Of a stretch of 64,000 bases of DNA, positions 35,525 to 45,369 are shown piece after piece. Below the pieces are notes generated by a model, which did not search any database, had not been told where the DNA came from, and saw nothing but the letters and a program-made list of their open reading frames with translations. Made by a program: the position numbers and the translations under genes. Numbering within the stretch: the first letter of the stretch is position 1; each line of letters opens with the position of its first letter. Where the stretch lies: contig NZ_FQUG01000004.1 of the NCBI RefSeq assembly GCF_900129225.1, positions 284,565 to 348,564 of the forward strand, read 5' to 3'. Origin of the DNA: Schwartzia succinivorans DSM 10502 (GTDB lineage Bacteria; Bacillota; Negativicutes; Selenomonadales; Selenomonadaceae).

Positions 35525-38106
35525 GCTTTTCCTGCCTCCTTTTTCGCCTGCTGCTGCAGCTTATAAAGTGCATTCATCGCCTCAAGCGGAGTCATGGTCA
35601 TAACATCATAGGCCATGAGGTCCTCACGCAATGTATCCGCAAAAAGTGAACCCATGCCCATGTCAGCCTTAGGCTCCGGTACGGCCTTTGCTTTTTTCTC
35701 AGGGACAGTATTAACCGAATCAGCCTCAAGGGCCTCAAGAATTTTTTCTGCCCGCTGAGTAACACTGTTCGGCAGCCCTGCCAGCCGTGCTACGTGAATA
35801 CCGTATGACTTGTCTGCACTTCCCTCTATTATCCTGCGCAGAAACAATACCTTTCCGTTCCTCTCCCTGACAGCCACGCAGTAATTCTTTACATGACCGC
35901 CCTCAAGGTCCGTTAACTCATGATAATGGGTTGCAAACATTGTTTTCGCATGTATGTGATCCCGTATATGTTCAACCACCGCACGGGCGATGCTCATGCC
36001 GTCAAAGGTACTTGTACCGCGTCCTATTTCATCAAGGATGACCAGGCTGTTCTTTGTCGCGTATTTCAAAATCTGCGCAACCTCGTTCATTTCCACCATG
36101 AAGGTACTCTGCCCGCTTACCAGATCGTCGCTGGCACCTATGCGCGTAAATATACGGTCAACCGGTGAAACAACAGCCTCCCGTGCAGGAACAAAGCTTC
36201 CTGCCTGGGCCATCAGCGTCAAAAGTGCCGTCTGACGCATATACGTTGATTTACCTGCCATGTTCGGTCCTGTTATCAGCATTATCTCAGTATCCCCATG
36301 ATTGAGAACCGCATCATTAGGTACAAATAAATCCTGTGTAAGAATCCGCTCAACAAGCGGATGACGTCCGTCCTTTATGCGTATTTCTCCGTTATCCATC
36401 AGCCGCGGACGCACATAGTTATTCGATGCGGCAGCCTCGGCCAGTGATGCCAGGACATCAAGTACAGCTATCTCATGTGCTGTTTTCTGGATGCTCGTAA
36501 GCTCTGCCGCCACCGTTTCCCTGACCTCGGTAAAGAGCTGATATTCTATATTTACGATTTTCTCCTGTGCACCGAGAATCTTCGTTTCAAAATTTTTAAG
36601 CTCCTCGGTGATAAAGCGTTCCGCGTTTGCCAGCGTCTGTTTTCTGATATAATGCTCCGGCACCATATCCTTTCCGCTGTTTCTTACCTCAATGTAGTAT
36701 CCGAACACCTTGTTATAGCCAATTTTAAGGGTTTTTATTCCCGTTGCTTCCTTCTCCCGTTCCTCCATCTCCTGCAGCAGCTTTTTGCTGTCACGGGCTA
36801 TGGCGCGGTACTCATCAAGCTCGGAATTATATCCCTCCTTGATGATTCCGCCATCCCGCAGAGTTATTCCGGGTTCATCCACAATGGCTTTTTCAAGAAG
36901 CTCTTCAAGGTTTTTGTAAACCTCTATATTTTCATAGGCATGCCGAAGAAGCTCTGCCTTCGTATCCTTCAAAGCCTCCTTGATTTCAGGAAGTGCCCTG
37001 AAAGAGAGCTTCAGCGCCACCATATCCCGTGCGTTGGCCGTTCCTACCTCAGCACGTGTCAAAAGCCTCTCAAAATCGTAAATTCTTTTCAGGGATGAGC
37101 GTACAGACTCCCTGAGAGTGAAGCCCTCCGACAGCTCTTCCACTGCATCAAACCTTCTGTCGATTTCCGCTATAGAACGAAGCGGCGCCTCAAGCCAGCG
37201 TTTCAAAAGCCGGCTCCCCATGGCTGTCTCTGTGTAATCCAAAACATCCAAAAGCGTATTGGATTTTCCGCCGTCGCGGAGATTGCGCGTGACCTCAAGA
37301 TTTCTAAGCGTGTATGTATCAAGCACAAGATTCGAAGAAACATCAAGCTTCGTCAAACGATTGAGATTGGTCAGATCATTTTTGACTGTCTCATGAAGAT
37401 AATCAAGAAGCGATGCAAGACCTTCCTTGGCCTCATTTTCCTGCGGCCAAAGCTCACGGGGAAAATGCTGAGAAAGTCTGAGCTCCGGCTGCTCTGCAGG
37501 CTTTTCACGGTGTGTAAAGGAGCAGCGTGGAAGCCTGAGTTCAATAAATGCCAAAAGCTCCTCGTTAAAGGAAAGCTCGCCAATAACAACAAGCTCAGGC
37601 ATAGCAAGACGGTAAAGCTCATCATAAAGCATCTGCGTCCTGTCCTGTCCCGAATAAACTCCGTAGAAGCATTCACCTGTTGAAATATCCGCTCCTGCCA
37701 GAATAACATTCTCCCCGGCCTCATAGAGAAGGGCAATATAATTATTCTGCGCGGAGGTAAGTGCACTTTCAGAAAGAATCGTTCCAGGGGTTATAATCTT
37801 TATAACCTCACGCTTCGTAAGCCCAGGTGCCTTCGGGTCGCCAATCTGCTCTGCAATAGCAACCTTATAGCCTTTGTTTATCAGCTTTGTAATATAGCTT
37901 TCCGCAGCGTGGTACGGTATGCCGCACATTGGATTCTTTTCCGCGTCTCCGCTGCGGCTTGTAAGAGTAAGTCCCAGCTCCTTTGCCGCCAGCTTCGCAT
38001 CGTCAAAAAACATCTCGTAAAAATCACCGAGACGGAAAAATAATATTTCGTCGGGATGCTGTTCCTTTGCCGCCAGATATTGTCTCATCATCGGCGTAAG
38101 CTCCAT
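35521..38106 (-). CDS. mutS: DNA mismatch repair protein MutS
   Basis: Recognises mismatches and starts repair with MutL. The mismatch-binding domain has the Phe-x-Glu pair in RLGDFYEMFFDDA, where F-Y-E stacks on the base. The C-terminal ATPase has Walker A GPNMAGKSTYMRQ, Walker B LVILDEIGRGTST and the signature region. Length 861 is normal and the C-terminal tail is short. It is coupled to mutL by an ATGA overlap. A terminator of miaB lies just before its start. Confidence 0.97.
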   Translation of the reverse strand: MELTPMMRQYLAAKEQHPDEILFFRLGDFYEMFFDDAKLAAKELGLTLTSRSGDAEKNPMCGIPYHAAESYITKLINKGYKVAIAEQIGDPKAPGLTKREVIKIITPGTILSESALTSAQNNYIALLYEAGENVILAGADISTGECFYGVYSGQDRTQMLYDELYRLAMPELVVIGELSFNEELLAFIELRLPRCSFTHREKPAEQPELRLSQHFPRELWPQENEAKEGLASLLDYLHETVKNDLTNLNRLTKLDVSSNLVLDTYTLRNLEVTRNLRDGGKSNTLLDVLDYTETAMGSRLLKRWLEAPLRSIAEIDRRFDAVEELSEGFTLRESVRSSLKRIYDFERLLTRAEVGTANARDMVALKLSFRALPEIKEALKDTKAELLRHAYENIEVYKNLEELLEKAIVDEPGITLRDGGIIKEGYNSELDEYRAIARDSKKLLQEMEEREKEATGIKTLKIGYNKVFGYYIEVRNSGKDMVPEHYIRKQTLANAERFITEELKNFETKILGAQEKIVNIEYQLFTEVRETVAAELTSIQKTAHEIAVLDVLASLAEAAASNNYVRPRLMDNGEIRIKDGRHPLVERILTQDLFVPNDAVLNHGDTEIMLITGPNMAGKSTYMRQTALLTLMAQAGSFVPAREAVVSPVDRIFTRIGASDDLVSGQSTFMVEMNEVAQILKYATKNSLVILDEIGRGTSTFDGMSIARAVVEHIRDHIHAKTMFATHYHELTDLEGGHVKNYCVAVRERNGKVLFLRRIIEGSADKSYGIHVARLAGLPNSVTQRAEKILEALEADSVNTVPEKKAKAVPEPKADMGMGSLFADTLREDLMAYDVMTMTPLEAMNALYKLQQQAKKEAGKA

Positions 38107-38126
38107 CGTGTCTCCTCCAATCTATA

Positions 38127-38150
38127 CGAAAAAGGGCTGCACTGCAGCCC
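38127..38150 (-). terminator. terminator between miaB and mutS
   Basis: GGGCTGC / GCAGCCC 7-bp stem with a 3-base loop and a TTTTT run on the minus strand, 6 bases after the miaB stop and 28 bases before mutS. Confidence 0.8.
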
Positions 38151-38155
38151 CCTTG

Positions 38156-39481
38156 TCATTCTGCCAATTTTCCCTTTAAAAGCCATGTCTGTGCCTGTGT
38201 AATGTGTACGCGGCGCAGTTCTCCCGGCTGTTCATTTCCTTCGTAAGGCCAAAGCACAATTTTACTTGTGCGGGTACGGCCCGTCCAAACCGATTTATCC
38301 GTACGGCTTGGCCCCTCAACTAAAACCTCTGTATCGCTTCCCACCAGTTTTTCATTGATGGCAAGGCTGATTTCATTCTGAACGTCCATAAGCTTATGCA
38401 GACGGTCCTTTTTTACCTCCTCGGGAACCTGGTCAGGCATATCAGCCGCAGGCGTACCCGTGCGCGGCGAATAAATGAACGTATAAGCCGCATCGTATCT
38501 GATTTCACTAAGGAAATCCAGCATTCCCTTGAAATCCTCTTCCGTCTCTCCCGGAAATCCCACTATAAGGTCAGTGGTGATGGAAGCATTCGGTACAGAG
38601 CTTCTGATACGTCCAACCAGCGCCTTATACTGAGCGACCGTATACTTACGGTTCATGCGCTTCAAAAGCTTATCAGTTCCATACTGCACAGGAATATGAA
38701 AATGCTCGCAGATGTGCCTGCCGTTTTTTACAGCTTCAATTACCTCATCACTCAGATCCTTGGGATGGGATGTCATGTATCGTACGCGCTCGATGCCCTC
38801 GACCTCATCTACTGCTTTCAACAGCTCGGCAAAGCTCATGAAGCCCTCTTGGTCATTCCCATAGGAATTAACATTCTGTCCAAGAAGTGTTATTTCTTTA
38901 TATCCCTTGGCAGCGGCATCACGCACCTCAGACAGAATTTCCTCGGCGCGGCGGCTTCTCTCACGGCCGCGCACATACGGAACTATACAGTATGTGCAGA
39001 AATTATTGCAGCCGTACATTATAGGCACCCATGCGGAAAGCGTACCTTCACGCTCCACAGGCATGCGGGAGGCTGCCTCAACAGCATCATCCATTGTAGT
39101 ATCCACAAAATGCTGTATCTGCTCGTCCTCAAGTTGTCCGACAACATTTCCAAGCTCAGCTACACGGCCTGTACCCAGCACAAAATCAATATGAGGTGCC
39201 CTTTTTATGAGCGCCTCACCTTCCTTCTGTGCCATACATCCGGTGATACCGAAAATAAGCCTCGGGTTCTGCTGCTTTAAATGCTTGATTTCGCCAATCT
39301 TACCATAAACCTTATCCTCTGCTGTTTCGCGCACGCAGCAGGTGTTCAAAATAATTAAATCGGCCTCCTGCATTTCATTTACCCTGTTATATCCAAGCGT
39401 TTTCAGAACGCCTTCCATGCGCTCCGCATCCGCAATATTCATCTGGCAGCCATAAACTCCGATAAATGCCTTCTTCGACAA
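38156..39481 (-). CDS. miaB: tRNA-2-methylthio-N6-isopentenyladenosine synthase
   Basis: A radical-SAM methylthiotransferase acting on A37 of tRNAs that read UNN codons. N-terminal UPF0004 cysteines (GCQMN, NTCCVRE, GCMAQ) bind one 4Fe-4S cluster. The radical-SAM cluster is held by CNNFCTYCIVPY, followed by RGRERSR. A TRAM domain ends the protein. Annotating from ATG at 39556 would add unrelated residues from a promoter/terminator region. TTG at 39481 has GGAG 8 bases upstream and gives about 441 residues, the expected length. It lies upstream of mutS-mutL with a terminator between. Confidence 0.9.
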   Translation of the reverse strand: MSKKAFIGVYGCQMNIADAERMEGVLKTLGYNRVNEMQEADLIILNTCCVRETAEDKVYGKIGEIKHLKQQNPRLIFGITGCMAQKEGEALIKRAPHIDFVLGTGRVAELGNVVGQLEDEQIQHFVDTTMDDAVEAASRMPVEREGTLSAWVPIMYGCNNFCTYCIVPYVRGRERSRRAEEILSEVRDAAAKGYKEITLLGQNVNSYGNDQEGFMSFAELLKAVDEVEGIERVRYMTSHPKDLSDEVIEAVKNGRHICEHFHIPVQYGTDKLLKRMNRKYTVAQYKALVGRIRSSVPNASITTDLIVGFPGETEEDFKGMLDFLSEIRYDAAYTFIYSPRTGTPAADMPDQVPEEVKKDRLHKLMDVQNEISLAINEKLVGSDTEVLVEGPSRTDKSVWTGRTRTSKIVLWPYEGNEQPGELRRVHITQAQTWLLKGKLAE

Positions 39482-39511
39482 AAATTCCACTCCATTCAAA
39501 ACCGAAAAAAA

Positions 39512-39539
39512 TCTCCCACTAGTATACCATAGCGGGAGA
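39512..39539 (-). terminator. terminator after truA, containing the miaB -10 box in its loop
   Basis: TCTCCCGCTA / TAGTGGGAGA 10-bp stem (one G-U) with an 8-base loop, followed by T7 on the minus strand. It lies 37 bases after the truA stop. Confidence 0.85.
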
Positions 39540-39549
39540 CTTCTGTCAC
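39521..39549 (-). promoter_or_regulatory. miaB: miaB promoter embedded in a terminator hairpin
   Basis: Minus strand: -35 GTGACA (39549-39544, 5/6), 17-base spacer, -10 TATACT (39526-39521, 5/6). The start falls near 39514, inside the 3' arm of the hairpin, so the new transcript lacks the 5' arm and is not terminated by it. Confidence 0.6.
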
Positions 39550-39575
39550 ATATCATACAATTCTAATAAGTAATC

Positions 39576-40349
39576 CTAATATTCTACATTTTCAAGGTAA
39601 AGCCCACAGGCAGGAGCCGTCGCGCTGGCCTGCTGACGGTCAAGGGAAGCAATAATCTCGCCAAAGCGCTCCGGAGTTTTAACCCCAAGCCCCACGTCAA
39701 CAACAGTTCCAACAATATTTCTAACCATATGGTAAAGAAATCCGTCAGAGCGGAAGGTCATAGTAATAATCCTTCCCTCTTTTTCTATATCCGCCCTGTC
39801 CATGGTTCTCACCGGACTCATGGGTGCTCCTCCTGCCGCCCGAAAAGCTGAATAATCATGAGTCCCTATGAGCAGTGAAAGCGCCCTTCGCATGGCATCA
39901 ATATCAAGCCTTCTTCGAATATACCATGCTGTATTTCTTTCAAAGGGACATGGCACCTCTCCTGTTATAATCCGATAAATGTACGTTTTGCGTTTTGCGC
40001 TGTGAAGCGCACTGAAATCTCTGTCGGCCTCAGCTGCTTCCGTAACAACAATATCATCAGGCAGAATACTGTTCAGAGCACGGCAAACGCGGTCTATCGG
40101 AATTGTTCCGTCAGTAAAAAAATTGACGACCTGTCCGTGAGCATGCACCCCGGCATCAGTTCTTCCAGAAGCGGAAAGCTCTATGGTATCACCAAATACA
40201 AGCTCAAGCTTTTCCTCAAGGATATTCTGAACCACCACAACAGGAGGTGTCTGCCGCTGAAAGCCGTGATACGCCGTGCCGTCATAAGCCAAAGTCAGGC
40301 GTATATTCCTCCTGCGCGCCTTCATAAGCTCTTTATGCTCTGCTTTCAT
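39576..40349 (-). CDS. truA: tRNA pseudouridine synthase A
   Basis: Makes pseudouridine at positions 38-40 of tRNA anticodon arms. The catalytic Asp65 sits in SGRTDAGVHAHGQ, and LAYDGTAYHGFQRQ is the usual N-terminal block. Length is 257. A short basic N-terminal extension (MKAEHKELMKARRRN) suggests the true start could also be the second Met. The ATG at 40349 overlaps the ecfT stop by one base. It ends the alpha-operon/Ecf transcript. Confidence 0.95.
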   Translation of the reverse strand: MKAEHKELMKARRRNIRLTLAYDGTAYHGFQRQTPPVVVVQNILEEKLELVFGDTIELSASGRTDAGVHAHGQVVNFFTDGTIPIDRVCRALNSILPDDIVVTEAAEADRDFSALHSAKRKTYIYRIITGEVPCPFERNTAWYIRRRLDIDAMRRALSLLIGTHDYSAFRAAGGAPMSPVRTMDRADIEKEGRIITMTFRSDGFLYHMVRNIVGTVVDVGLGVKTPERFGEIIASLDRQQASATAPACGLYLENVEY

Positions 40350-41152
40350 CAGATTCCCTCAACCTTCATAACAACAAGAGCTGCCATGAGCACAACCGTA
40401 CAGGCACATGCCCCGTAATCCAGAGCACGGACCTTCAGCTCTTTCATACGGGTCCTTCCTTCTCCTCCGCGGTAACAGCGTGCCTCCATAGCCATTGCCA
40501 GTTCATCAGCTCTTCTGAATGCAGATATAAACAGCGGTACCAGGATAGGAACAAGACTCGAAAGACGCTTTATCACGTTTCCGCTTTCAAAATTCACTCC
40601 ACGTGACTGCTGCGCCTTCATTATCTTATCGGTTTCTTCGATAAGGGTCGGCACAAAACGAAGCGCAATGGACATCATCATAGCCAGTTCGTGTGCAGGA
40701 ACTCCTATGCACTTAAGTGGCGACAAAAGACTTTCCATTGCATCCGTCAGTTCAAGCGGAGATGTCGTAAATGTCAAAAGTGATGACAAAAATATGAGGA
40801 GCGCAAGTCTCAAACAAATGACAAATCCCTGCATAAAGCCCTCTTTTGTAAATTCAAAAACACTGATGTGAAACAATGCCTCTCCAGGGGTTCCGCACAT
40901 ATGAATGAGCAGGGTAAATACAAGAATCATCCAAAGAGGCTTTATTGACTTCGCAAGAGTCAGCAGCGGAACACGGGATATAATTGCCAAAAGAACCGTA
41001 GCAGCAGTGAACACACCGTATGCCTTCGGCATGTCAAAAACAAAAATTCCCACAATCCACACAAACAAAAGACTTATTTTCATTCGCGGATCCATACGGT
41101 GCAAAAAGGACGTTCCCGGAAAATATTGTCCCAAAGTAATATCAGTCAGCAT
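40349..41152 (-). CDS. ecfT: energy-coupling factor transporter transmembrane protein EcfT
   Basis: The transmembrane scaffold of the group II ECF importer, connecting the ATPases to exchangeable vitamin-binding S components. It has 267 residues with four to six hydrophobic helices. The two coupling motifs with Arg are QQSRGVNFESG and MEARCYRGG. N-terminal LTDITLGQYFPGTSFLHRMDPR is typical. The ATG at 41152 overlaps ecfA2 by one base. No S component gene lies in the window, so substrates are set by genes elsewhere. Confidence 0.94.
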   Translation of the reverse strand: MLTDITLGQYFPGTSFLHRMDPRMKISLLFVWIVGIFVFDMPKAYGVFTAATVLLAIISRVPLLTLAKSIKPLWMILVFTLLIHMCGTPGEALFHISVFEFTKEGFMQGFVICLRLALLIFLSSLLTFTTSPLELTDAMESLLSPLKCIGVPAHELAMMMSIALRFVPTLIEETDKIMKAQQSRGVNFESGNVIKRLSSLVPILVPLFISAFRRADELAMAMEARCYRGGEGRTRMKELKVRALDYGACACTVVLMAALVVMKVEGI

Positions 41153-42015
41153 CAGCGGCGCCCCCTTTCCTTTATGGCCCTTGCAATTCTCTTCGCTGTT
41201 TCATCAATTGTAAATGCATCCGTATCAACAGAAAAACCTTTTTCCTTCAGCTCGGTAAGCAGCCGCACTGTCACGGGAATATCAAGACCTGCTTCTTTGA
41301 TGGCAGCTTCCTCCAGAAAAGCCTTTCGGGGCGGAGCATCAATCACAAGCTCACCGTGATTCATGACAATAAGACGGTCTGCTATACGAGCCACATCCTC
41401 CATTTTATGGGATACAAAAATCAAAGTAACCTTTTTCTTTTTATGCAGCTCACATACCCTGGACAGCAGTTCCTCACGTCCGCGGGGATCAAGCCCGGCT
41501 GTAGGCTCGTCCAATACGAGATACTTTGGTTTTAGCGCAAGCACCCCGGCAATCGCAACACGTCTCTTCTGTCCGCCCGAAAGCTGAAACGGCGAAACAT
41601 CCTTGAATACGTCATAATCAAGGTCTACAAACTCCAATGCCTCTCTTACACGCTTTTCCGTTTCCTCTTCCGACACTCCAAGATTTTTCGGTCCAAATCC
41701 AACATCCTTTGCTACCGTTTCCTCAAACAGCTGATGCTCCGGATACTGAAACACTAGCCCTACCAGCTGACGTGCCTTCACCGCCTCATCACCTTTGGAG
41801 GCAAGATCTGTGCCATCCACAAGCACCTGCCCATCTGTCGGGTGCAGCAGGCCGTTAAGATGCTGTACAATCGTCGATTTTCCCGAGCCTGTATGTCCGG
41901 CAATCGCCGTAACCTCTCCCTCATTAAGCGTAAAGCTGACATTTTTTAATGCCTGATGCTCAAAAGCCGTTTTCGGCATATATGTATAGCTGATATTTTT
42001 TATTTCAATTGACAT
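41152..42015 (-). CDS. ecfA2: energy-coupling factor ATPase EcfA2
   Basis: The second ATPase of the ECF module, 287 residues. Walker A GHTGSGKST at 40-48, signature LSGGQKRR, Walker B YLVLDEPTAGLD and a switch His in VSHKM. A C-terminal helical domain matches the family (RLLTELKEKGFSVDTDAF). It overlaps the end of ecfA1 by 16 bases. The order A1-A2-T after rplQ is standard for Bacillota. Confidence 0.95.
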   Translation of the reverse strand: MSIEIKNISYTYMPKTAFEHQALKNVSFTLNEGEVTAIAGHTGSGKSTIVQHLNGLLHPTDGQVLVDGTDLASKGDEAVKARQLVGLVFQYPEHQLFEETVAKDVGFGPKNLGVSEEETEKRVREALEFVDLDYDVFKDVSPFQLSGGQKRRVAIAGVLALKPKYLVLDEPTAGLDPRGREELLSRVCELHKKKKVTLIFVSHKMEDVARIADRLIVMNHGELVIDAPPRKAFLEEAAIKEAGLDIPVTVRLLTELKEKGFSVDTDAFTIDETAKRIARAIKERGRR

Positions 42016-42860
42016 AATGCCTCAACCAGCTCCTCATCCTGAACAATTCCCTCAGGAAGCTCAATCCCCATTTTCCTGAGCCTCCATGCAAGTGCAGAAG
42101 CCATCGGAACATCAAGGTGCAGCTTTTTCATATCCTCAACCCGTGCAAAAATTTCCGACGGAGTTCCTTCTGCAAATATCTTCCCCTTATCCATTACAAC
42201 AACACGGTCAGCCTCAGCGGCTTCCTCCATGAAATGCGTGATGTATATTACTGTGATGCCCTGCTCCCTGTTCAGCCTTCTGACTGTCGTAAGGACTTCT
42301 TCACGCCCCTTAGGGTCAAGCATGGCAGTAGGCTCATCAAGTACAAGACATGTCGTCTGCATAGCGAGCGCTCCGGCAATCGCTATACGCTGTTTCTGTC
42401 CGCCCGACAGAAGATGCGGAGCAAAGGCACGGTACCTTTCCATGTCCACTGCCTTCAATGCCTCATCTACCCGCTTTTTTATCTCATCCCGCGGAACTCT
42501 GAGATTCTCAGGGCCAAAGGCTACATCCTCCTCAACCACAGATGCAATAATCTGATTGTCAGGATTCTGAAAAACCATTCCGACCTTTTGTCTGATATCC
42601 CAAATCTTTGTCATATCCGCAGTATCCATACCATCAACAAGACACACACCTGCACTTGGAAGCAGCAGAGCATTTATATGCTTTGCCAGGGTGGACTTTC
42701 CGCAGCCATTCTCCCCCAGCACAGCAACAAACTCTCCCTTTTCCACCGTCAGCGACACACGTGACAGCGCCTCATGAGCGTTAGCCTGTCCGGCGTGATA
42801 AACATGTGTCAGGTCTTTTATTTCAATGAAAGGCAAATCCTCATCCCCATATACAAGCAT
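42000..42860 (-). CDS. ecfA1: energy-coupling factor ATPase EcfA1
   Basis: The first ATPase of the ECF module. Walker A GENGCGKST at about residue 50, signature LSGGQKQR, Walker B CLVLDEPTAMLD and the His of ITHFMEEA. The N-terminus is ambiguous: GTG at 42866, ATG at 42860 and TTG at 42836 are all possible, with only weak ribosome sites. I annotate the ATG. It opens the ecfA1-ecfA2-ecfT-truA transcript, with its own weak promoter after the rplQ terminator. Confidence 0.92.
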   Translation of the reverse strand: MLVYGDEDLPFIEIKDLTHVYHAGQANAHEALSRVSLTVEKGEFVAVLGENGCGKSTLAKHINALLLPSAGVCLVDGMDTADMTKIWDIRQKVGMVFQNPDNQIIASVVEEDVAFGPENLRVPRDEIKKRVDEALKAVDMERYRAFAPHLLSGGQKQRIAIAGALAMQTTCLVLDEPTAMLDPKGREEVLTTVRRLNREQGITVIYITHFMEEAAEADRVVVMDKGKIFAEGTPSEIFARVEDMKKLHLDVPMASALAWRLRKMGIELPEGIVQDEELVEALCQLK

Positions 42861-42890
42861 CGTCACACAAATACCCTATGCGACGATATA

Positions 42891-42919
42891 ATTATACTCA
42901 AACACAATCGTTAACGCAA
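42891..42919 (-). promoter_or_regulatory. promoter of ecfA1-ecfA2-ecfT-truA
   Basis: Minus strand: -10 TATAAT (42896-42891) perfect; -35 TTGCGT (42919-42914) weak, 17-base spacer. Confidence 0.5.
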
Positions 42920-42958
42920 TATATTACGTACGGTAACAATAAGTATTCAGGCATAAAA

Positions 42959-42984
42959 AAACGCCGTCCCGAAGGACAGCGTTT
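42959..42984 (-). terminator. terminator after rplQ
   Basis: AAACGCTGTCC / GGACGGCGTTT stem with a UUCG tetraloop and one G-U pair, followed by a T run on the minus strand, 10 bases after rplQ. It ends the alpha operon. Confidence 0.95.
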
Positions 42985-42994
42985 TAATATTTAA

Positions 42995-43333
42995 TTACAC
43001 AAGCTCAATGACAACCATCGGAGCAGCGTCGCCGCGGCGCGTTCCGAGTTTCATGATGCGGGTGTAACCACCCTGGCGGTCGCTGTACTTAGCAGCGATT
43101 TCGCCGAACAGCTTACGAACAACTTCTTCGTCCATAAGGCTTGCAATAGCCTGACGACGTGCAGCCAGGTCGCCGCGTTTCGCCAGCGTAATGAGCTGAT
43201 CAGCCAGGCCGCGAATTTCTTTAGCCTTTGCTTCAGTCGTCTCAATACGGCCATGTTCGAAGAAGGAGGTCAAAATGCTGCGGAATAAAGCTTTACGCGC
43301 ACTGGAGTCGCGTCCTAATTTTCTGTAAGCCAT
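42995..43333 (-). CDS. rplQ: 50S ribosomal protein L17
   Basis: Binds domain III of 23S rRNA near the exit tunnel. The 112-residue short form typical of Bacillota begins [19 protein letters not shown] and ends in MVVIELV. RBS AAAGAGGG, 6-7 bases upstream of the ATG. It is the last gene of the alpha operon and is followed by a strong terminator. Confidence 0.97.
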   Translation of the reverse strand: MAYRKLGRDSSARKALFRSILTSFFEHGRIETTEAKAKEIRGLADQLITLAKRGDLAARRQAIASLMDEEVVRKLFGEIAAKYSDRQGGYTRIMKLGTRRGDAAPMVVIELV

Positions 43334-43349
43334 TTATTTCCCTCTTTCC

Positions 43350-44312
43350 TTATTCTTCAATTTCAGCCAGCGACAGGTCAAGTTCCTGCAGCTTCTTCTT
43401 TACTTCCTCAAGCGACTTGCGCCCAAGGTTTCTGACCTTCATCATGTCATCCTCTGTCTTCTCCGTGAGATCAGCAACAGTGTTGATATTCGCACGTTTC
43501 AGGCAGTTGTATGAACGGACGGAGAGATCGAGCTCTTCAATCGTCATTTCCATGACTTTCGCAGTATCGTTCTCTTCCTCCTCAGCAAAGGTTAAATCCT
43601 GAATTTCATCCTCATCTTCAAGACCTGCCATGTTCTGGAAGAGCTTGAAGTGCTGAATCAGGATGTTAGCAGACCTGCTGACTGCTTCCTCCGGACGAAT
43701 CGAACCATCCGTCCAGATTTCAATTGTCAGTTTATCGTAGTCAGTGACGTTGCCGACACGCGTATCGGAAACCGTATAGTTGACACGGGTAACAGGGGAG
43801 AAAATCGAATCGATTGGAATAATTCCAATGACATGATCCGGTTTCTTGTTCTTTTCAGCAGGAACATATCCCTTACCGCGCTCAACCGTCATCTCCATGT
43901 GGAGCTTAGCGTCTTCGTTCAAGGTCGCGATATGAAGTTCCGGATTGAGGATCTCAATATCGGCATCCGCTGTGATATCGGCAGCCGTTACTTCCTTTTC
44001 ACCTTCGATATCAATCCGAATCACCTTCGGCTCATCTGTAAACATCTTGAGGCGAAGCTGTTTAAGATTCAGAACGATATTCGTGACGTCGTCCCGGACA
44101 CCCGGGATCGTCGAGAACTCATGCAGCACTCCGTCGATGCGGATCGATGTGATCGCAGCACCTGGAAGCGAGGAAAGCAGAATACGGCGCAGGCTGTTGC
44201 CGATTGTCGTACCGTAGCCGCGTTCCAGCGGCTCGCATACAAACTTTCCGTATCTGTTGTCTTCGCTGACTTCTACAATCTCGATTTTCGGCTTTTCCAT
44301 GTTTTCGACCAT
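43350..44312 (-). CDS. rpoA: DNA-directed RNA polymerase subunit alpha
   Basis: Assembles RNA polymerase through its N-terminal domain and contacts UP elements and activators through the C-terminal domain. The N-terminal part has the [21 protein letters not shown] dimerisation block. After an acidic linker ([14 protein letters not shown]), the CTD begins at about residue 245 and shows [15 protein letters not shown] and [10 protein letters not shown]. Length 320. Start with GGGAGGG 9 bases upstream. Confidence 0.97.
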   Translation of the reverse strand: MVENMEKPKIEIVEVSEDNRYGKFVCEPLERGYGTTIGNSLRRILLSSLPGAAITSIRIDGVLHEFSTIPGVRDDVTNIVLNLKQLRLKMFTDEPKVIRIDIEGEKEVTAADITADADIEILNPELHIATLNEDAKLHMEMTVERGKGYVPAEKNKKPDHVIGIIPIDSIFSPVTRVNYTVSDTRVGNVTDYDKLTIEIWTDGSIRPEEAVSRSANILIQHFKLFQNMAGLEDEDEIQDLTFAEEEENDTAKVMEMTIEELDLSVRSYNCLKRANINTVADLTEKTEDDMMKVRNLGRKSLEEVKKKLQELDLSLAEIEE

Positions 44313-44350
44313 CTGGAATAACCCTCCCTAAGAATACAATCCAATAGAGA

Positions 44351-44944
44351 TTATTTGGAGTACAACTCGACGATTGCCTGCTCATTGACCGGCACGTCAA
44401 TCTCTTCGCGATTCGGGAAACGTGTTACCGTACCCGTGAAATGTTCAGCATCAGCTGTCAGCCAAGCCGGAGCGGAAAGCGTGTTTCCGTTTTCAGCAAA
44501 GCCTTTGAAGATTCCGTTGGAACGGCTCTTCTCTGCAACAGCGATAACGTCGTTCTGATGAACAAGAGCGGACGGAATATCAACGCGCTTACCATTGACC
44601 GTAATGTGACCATGACGGACAATCTGACGAGCCTGACGACGCGTGGAAGCGAGACCAAGACGGAATACGACGTTGTCCAGACGGCGCTCAAGAAGACCGA
44701 GCAGGTTTTCACCCGTAACACCCTGCATCGTCTTTGCCTTCTCATAGTAACCACGGAACTGTTTCTCCAGAACGCCGTAGATGAATTTAGCTTTCTGTTT
44801 TTCTTTGAGCTGTGTGCCGTACTCACTGACCTTGCGGTTAGTGCGACGCGGCTGACGATTTGATTTCTTGCTGAGACCTACCACAGCCGGCTCAAGGCCG
44901 AGGGAGCGGCATCTCTTCAAGCTTGCAACTCTATCAATTGCCAT
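44351..44944 (-). CDS. rpsD: 30S ribosomal protein S4
   Basis: A primary 16S rRNA binder. It carries an S4 RNA-binding domain ([21 protein letters not shown]) and ends in [12 protein letters not shown]. At 197 residues it is the zinc-free type: the N-terminal region is [12 protein letters not shown], with one Cys and no CxxC pair. It lies inside the alpha operon, not as a separate gene with its own leader as in B. subtilis. RBS AGGAGG. Confidence 0.97.
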   Translation of the reverse strand: MAIDRVASLKRCRSLGLEPAVVGLSKKSNRQPRRTNRKVSEYGTQLKEKQKAKFIYGVLEKQFRGYYEKAKTMQGVTGENLLGLLERRLDNVVFRLGLASTRRQARQIVRHGHITVNGKRVDIPSALVHQNDVIAVAEKSRSNGIFKGFAENGNTLSAPAWLTADAEHFTGTVTRFPNREEIDVPVNEQAIVELYSK

Positions 44945-44962
44945 CTATTTCTGCACCTCCTA

Positions 44963-45355
44963 TTATACTCTTCTCCGCTTCGGCGGACGGCATCCGTTAT
45001 GCGGAATCGGTGTAACATCTTTAATCATGTTGACTTCAAGACCCGTAGCCTGGAGGGAACGGATTGCAGCCTCACGGCCGGCACCAGGACCCTTGACATA
45101 AACCTCAACCTGCTTGAGGCCATGCTCCATAGCTGCCTTTGCAGCTGTTTCAGCTGCCATCTGTGCAGCAAACGGTGTGCTCTTACGGGAGCCGCGGAAG
45201 CCGAGGCCGCCTGCGCTTGCCCAGGACAGAGCATTGCCGTTCTTATCCGTCAACGTAACAATCGTATTGTTGAATGTCGAGCTGATATGTGCTACGCCGA
45301 ATTCGACATTTTTACGGTCCTTTTTCTTAGGACGAACACTCTTCTTAACTGCCAA
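44963..45355 (-). CDS. rpsK: 30S ribosomal protein S11
   Basis: Lines the platform of the 30S subunit near the mRNA exit. 130 residues; [14 protein letters not shown] and [11 protein letters not shown] are signatures. The start codon is TTG at 45355 with GGAGG 8 bases upstream. It lies between rpsM and rpsD. Confidence 0.97.
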   Translation of the reverse strand: MAVKKSVRPKKKDRKNVEFGVAHISSTFNNTIVTLTDKNGNALSWASAGGLGFRGSRKSTPFAAQMAAETAAKAAMEHGLKQVEVYVKGPGAGREAAIRSLQATGLEVNMIKDVTPIPHNGCRPPKRRRV

Positions 45356-45369
45356 TTTCTACCCCTCCT

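Noticed and set aside
39482-39556. miaB start at the ATG 39556
   Set aside because: It lies upstream of the predicted transcription start and reads through the promoter/terminator element; the added residues have no MiaB similarity.
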